DNA from: Macrosoma leucophasiata
Taxonomy: Eukaryota; Arthropoda; Insecta; Lepidoptera; Hedylidae
Direction: 5' to 3'
Assembly: GCA_036365455.1 (NCBI GenBank)
Contig: JAWQUS010000022.1
Coordinates: forward strand, 2,480,001-2,544,000
DNA: 64,000 nt
The notes beneath the pieces were generated by a model that was not told the origin of the DNA, searched no databases, and saw nothing but the letters and a program-made list of their open reading frames with translations. Both the position numbers and the translations under genes were made by a program. The stretch's first letter is position 1; the number at the start of each line of letters is the position of its first letter. Below, in pieces: positions 61,877 through 64,000 of this stretch.

Positions 61877-61979
61877 TCATATTGATATTATAATACTCTG
61901 AATATAATAACTGTTGAAAATTTTCCATATAAGAAACACGAAAAATATTGTCTTTAACGCCCAGTCCAGGATGAGTAAC
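61877..61979 (-). CDS. FAR-B last coding exon
   Basis: Completes an arginine codon, LLILDWALKTIFFVFLIWKI then FNSYYIQSIIISI and TGA. Acceptor TTTTTTTACAG on the - strand. Same design as 16,905-17,010. Confidence 0.85.
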
Positions 61980-63538
61980 CTGTAAAAAAATACGAAAACT
62001 TTATAGGTAGCAGCGGTTGTTACGTTCAGACTCTTGTGTCACAGTATAAATGTCTTGTAGATTACAGTACCTTAATGATCTAGTGCAGAGGTTTTTTTTT
62101 TTTTTTTTATGTAATTGAAGTGGCAAACAAGCATGCAGTTCACATTGATGTTAAGTGATGACTGCAGCCTATAGACACCCACACAAAGACCAAGGTCAAA
62201 ATGCAAATGCGTCACCACTCCTGAGGCCTAAGGTGTTATGCCTCTGTGCCGGAGATTACAGGGCCGTACATTACCACCTGACCGGAACACGATAGTGCTG
62301 AACACTACCATTTAGCGGCAAGTAAATCAGGTAATGCGGTGGTGCCTACGCCTGCGAGCTCCGTCACTGGAGCTCTACCACCAGTGAAATTTCCCAAACT
62401 AATTTTTCTTGTAGACCCTTTACAATTTTTTCTGGTTTCTGTGGACCCCCCGTCCTTGCTACATTTATATCACATTCCCATATTTACCATTCCCATATTT
62501 TTATGCACGCCTACGTAGACCCCCATCTAGTCTCCCATGGACCACTTTGGGAATCACAGGTATGATGTAAGTAAATTGGTACTATTAGTGTATGTGTTGA
62601 GATCCATTATCGTGGACCCCCAAATTTTTTTTTCGCTGACGTAGACCCCTTTTAGCTTGTCAAAGACCCCCAGGGGTCGATATAGACCACTTTGGGAATC
62701 ACTGATCTAGTGCATAGTAAGCACAGTGCTCATCAACAAATAATGCACATCGAGCCTATGAAAGTGACAATCGGCTAGTTTCGGCTTTATAGAGCGTTAT
62801 CTCTACTGCAAACTGCCTACGTAAGCGTCAGTAGTCCGGTATTGATCAAAACTTGATCAATTGGTCGACAAACGTCAAATAGGTAAGGTACGAAAGAGCC
62901 AACGCTCTACAGCTCTACGCTTACTACTGGTAGAAGAGCTCCAGTGACAGAGCTCGCGGGCGTAGGCTCCACCGCATTACCTAATATACTTGCCGCTTAA
63001 TGGTAGTGTTCAGCACTATCGTGTACCGGTCAGGTGGTAATGTACGGCCCTGTAATTTCCGGCACGGAGGCATAACACCTTAGGCCTCAGGAGTGGCAAC
63101 GCATCTGCAGTTTGACCTCTAGTCATTGTGTGGGTGTCTATAGGCTGCAGTCATCACTTATCATCAATGTGAACTGCATGCTTGTTTGCCACTTTAATTA
63201 CATAAAAAATCCGAAATAAGCCGACGTCTCTTCCTGAGGTCCATGTGCATTATTTCTTGTTAGATACTGTAATAATGTACCTTTTATGTTGTATCATGGC
63301 TTTTCCTTGATCCTCTGGTTTTTCTTTCAATAGGTATTTCTTCACAATTGGCAGAGTCTTTTTATATTGTTCAACTATGTTTATATTTTCAATGTCGTAG
63401 TAAAATTGCTCTTTATCTACATCCTTGATTTTGGATCGTATTTCCAAAAAGTTACGATTAATGAAGGTCCATTGGTGTATCATGTAGTACTCGACAGCTA
63501 AATTCGCTATGTAGATACGTCTTTGAATTTTGAGCAGC
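61877..63538 (-). CDS. Fatty acyl-CoA reductase FAR-B, last two exons
   Basis: A second FAR gene, same strand and upstream of FAR-A. Exons 63538-63281 and 61979-61877 encode the C-terminal FAR domain (QRRIYIANLAVEYY, HQWTF, IRSKIKDVD, KKYLLKEKPED) and a final hydrophobic segment, RLLILDWALKTIFFVFLIWK, then TGA. Intron positions and phases equal those of the FAR-A end. Only 121 residues are visible; the Rossmann domain and catalytic motif lie past the right edge. No defect is seen. The pair looks like a tandem duplication, common for insect FARs. Confidence 0.88.
62092..62390 (-). mobile_element. SINE-A full-length copy in the FAR-B intron
   Basis: Poly(T) of about 17, full reversed body to CTCTACCACCAGT. 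Confidence 0.87.
62396..62704. mobile_element. Repeat G copies
   Basis: CCAAACTAATTTTTCTTGTA to ACTTTGGGAATCACAGG, and a second, longer arm to ACTTTGGGAATCACTG. Confidence 0.55.
62930..63211 (+). mobile_element. SINE-A full-length copy
   Basis: TACTGGTAGAAGAGCTCC to CACTTTAATTACATAAAAAA. It ends 70 bp from FAR-B exon sequence. Confidence 0.85.
63281..63538 (-). CDS. FAR-B penultimate exon
   Basis: 258 nt, LLKIQRRIYIANLAVEYYMI to EDQGKAMIQHK. Acceptor AAATTTTGCAG, donor GTACAT. It matches exon 17,445-17,702 in length and phase. Confidence 0.9.
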
Positions 63539-63564
63539 CTGCAAAATTTTAAAGAATAGATAGT

Positions 63565-63712
63565 AACCCTCTTATTCATAAACGTATATTAGATACGTTT
63601 TAGCTATAGAATGCTTTGTCTTTATCAGTTGCATTGTCAAATGTGCAGGCTAGAAAAAGACAAAGGAGAGATTAGCAACACTTAAGCTAAAATACGTTTA
63701 TGAATAAGGGGG
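63565..63712. mobile_element. MITE-J copy
   Basis: CTTATTCATAAACGTATATT to ACGTTTATGAATAAGGGGG; 27 bp upstream of the FAR-B exon in its intron. Confidence 0.8.
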
Positions 63713-63772
63713 TAAGAGTTTGTGTCTTTAGGACGGACTTATGTCGACGACACGTTTCGAGGCGGCACTAGC

Positions 63773-63880
63773 ACACCGCGGACATTCGGCTAAAATTCCT
63801 CACAAACACTTATCCTGGATACCTACTAAACATCAATCAGGACGTGTTTTTACACGCACACACATAGTTGCCCGCTCGCA
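63773..63880 (+). repeat. Repeat C, 5' half
   Basis: CACACCGCGGACATTCGGC to TACACGCACACACATAG, then interrupted by SINE-A. Confidence 0.6.
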
Positions 63881-63882
63881 AC

Positions 63883-64000
63883 CTTTTTTTTTTTTTTTTT
63901 ATGTAATTGAAGTGGTAAACAAGCATGCAGTTCACATTGATGTTAAGTGATAACTGCAGCCTATAGACACCCACACAAAGACCGAGGTCAAAATGCAGAT
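63883..64000 (-). mobile_element. SINE-A cut by the window edge
   Basis: Poly(T), then GTGGTAAACAAGCATGCAG to GGTCAAAATGCAGAT. Confidence 0.85.

Overview
The window looks like nuclear DNA of a moth or butterfly (Lepidoptera). Three things point there. Two genes from families that are expanded in insects are split into many small exons: a CD36/SCRB-type scavenger receptor and a tandem pair of fatty acyl-CoA reductases (FAR). The introns are packed with short retroposons, MITE-like foldbacks and dead LINEs of lepidopteran type. Several LINE and SINE tails are of the kinds common in Lepidoptera. No species is claimed.

Layout. About 1-6.7 kb is repeat-rich intron or upstream sequence. From 6,700 to 14,560 on the + strand lie the last six coding exons of a CD36-family receptor; its N-terminal exons were not found and probably lie to the left. 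From 49,908 down to 16,905 on the - strand lies FAR-A, with a start codon, twelve recognisable coding exons, a stop codon and a poly(A) signal. The two genes are convergent, about 2.3 kb apart. From 63,538 down to 61,877 on the - strand are the last two coding exons of a second reductase, FAR-B, whose 5' part lies beyond the right edge. In every junction I could test, the exon phases fit and the introns begin GT and end AG. One short exon of FAR-A (roughly 25 residues) could not be located.

Most of the rest is mobile DNA. The main families are: SINE-A, about 280 bp, about 39 loci in both orientations; SINE-5S, whose head resembles the 5S rRNA internal promoter, 10 loci; SINE-B and SINE-T, with tRNA-like heads; several TIR/MITE families, two showing exact 8-bp hAT-like target duplications and one represented by two identical 242-bp copies; a Penelope-like foldback with 76-bp perfect arms; and LINE remains of CR1/Jockey-like, RTE-like and R1-like type. 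Nesting is frequent, up to four levels, and several target-site duplications can be read directly.

The genes work in different pathways: lipid or ligand uptake at a membrane (CD36 family) and reduction of fatty acyl-CoA to fatty alcohol (FAR; wax, cuticular lipid or pheromone precursors). Nothing in the sequence shows that they work together. The most interesting signals are in the repeats: the 5S-like SINE, small perfect hairpin duplications inside a LINE and a SINE, an exact 251-bp LINE piece inside a SINE, a minisatellite grown from a SINE tail, a tRNA-like block inside a palindrome, and mobile elements crowding both splice sites of one receptor exon.
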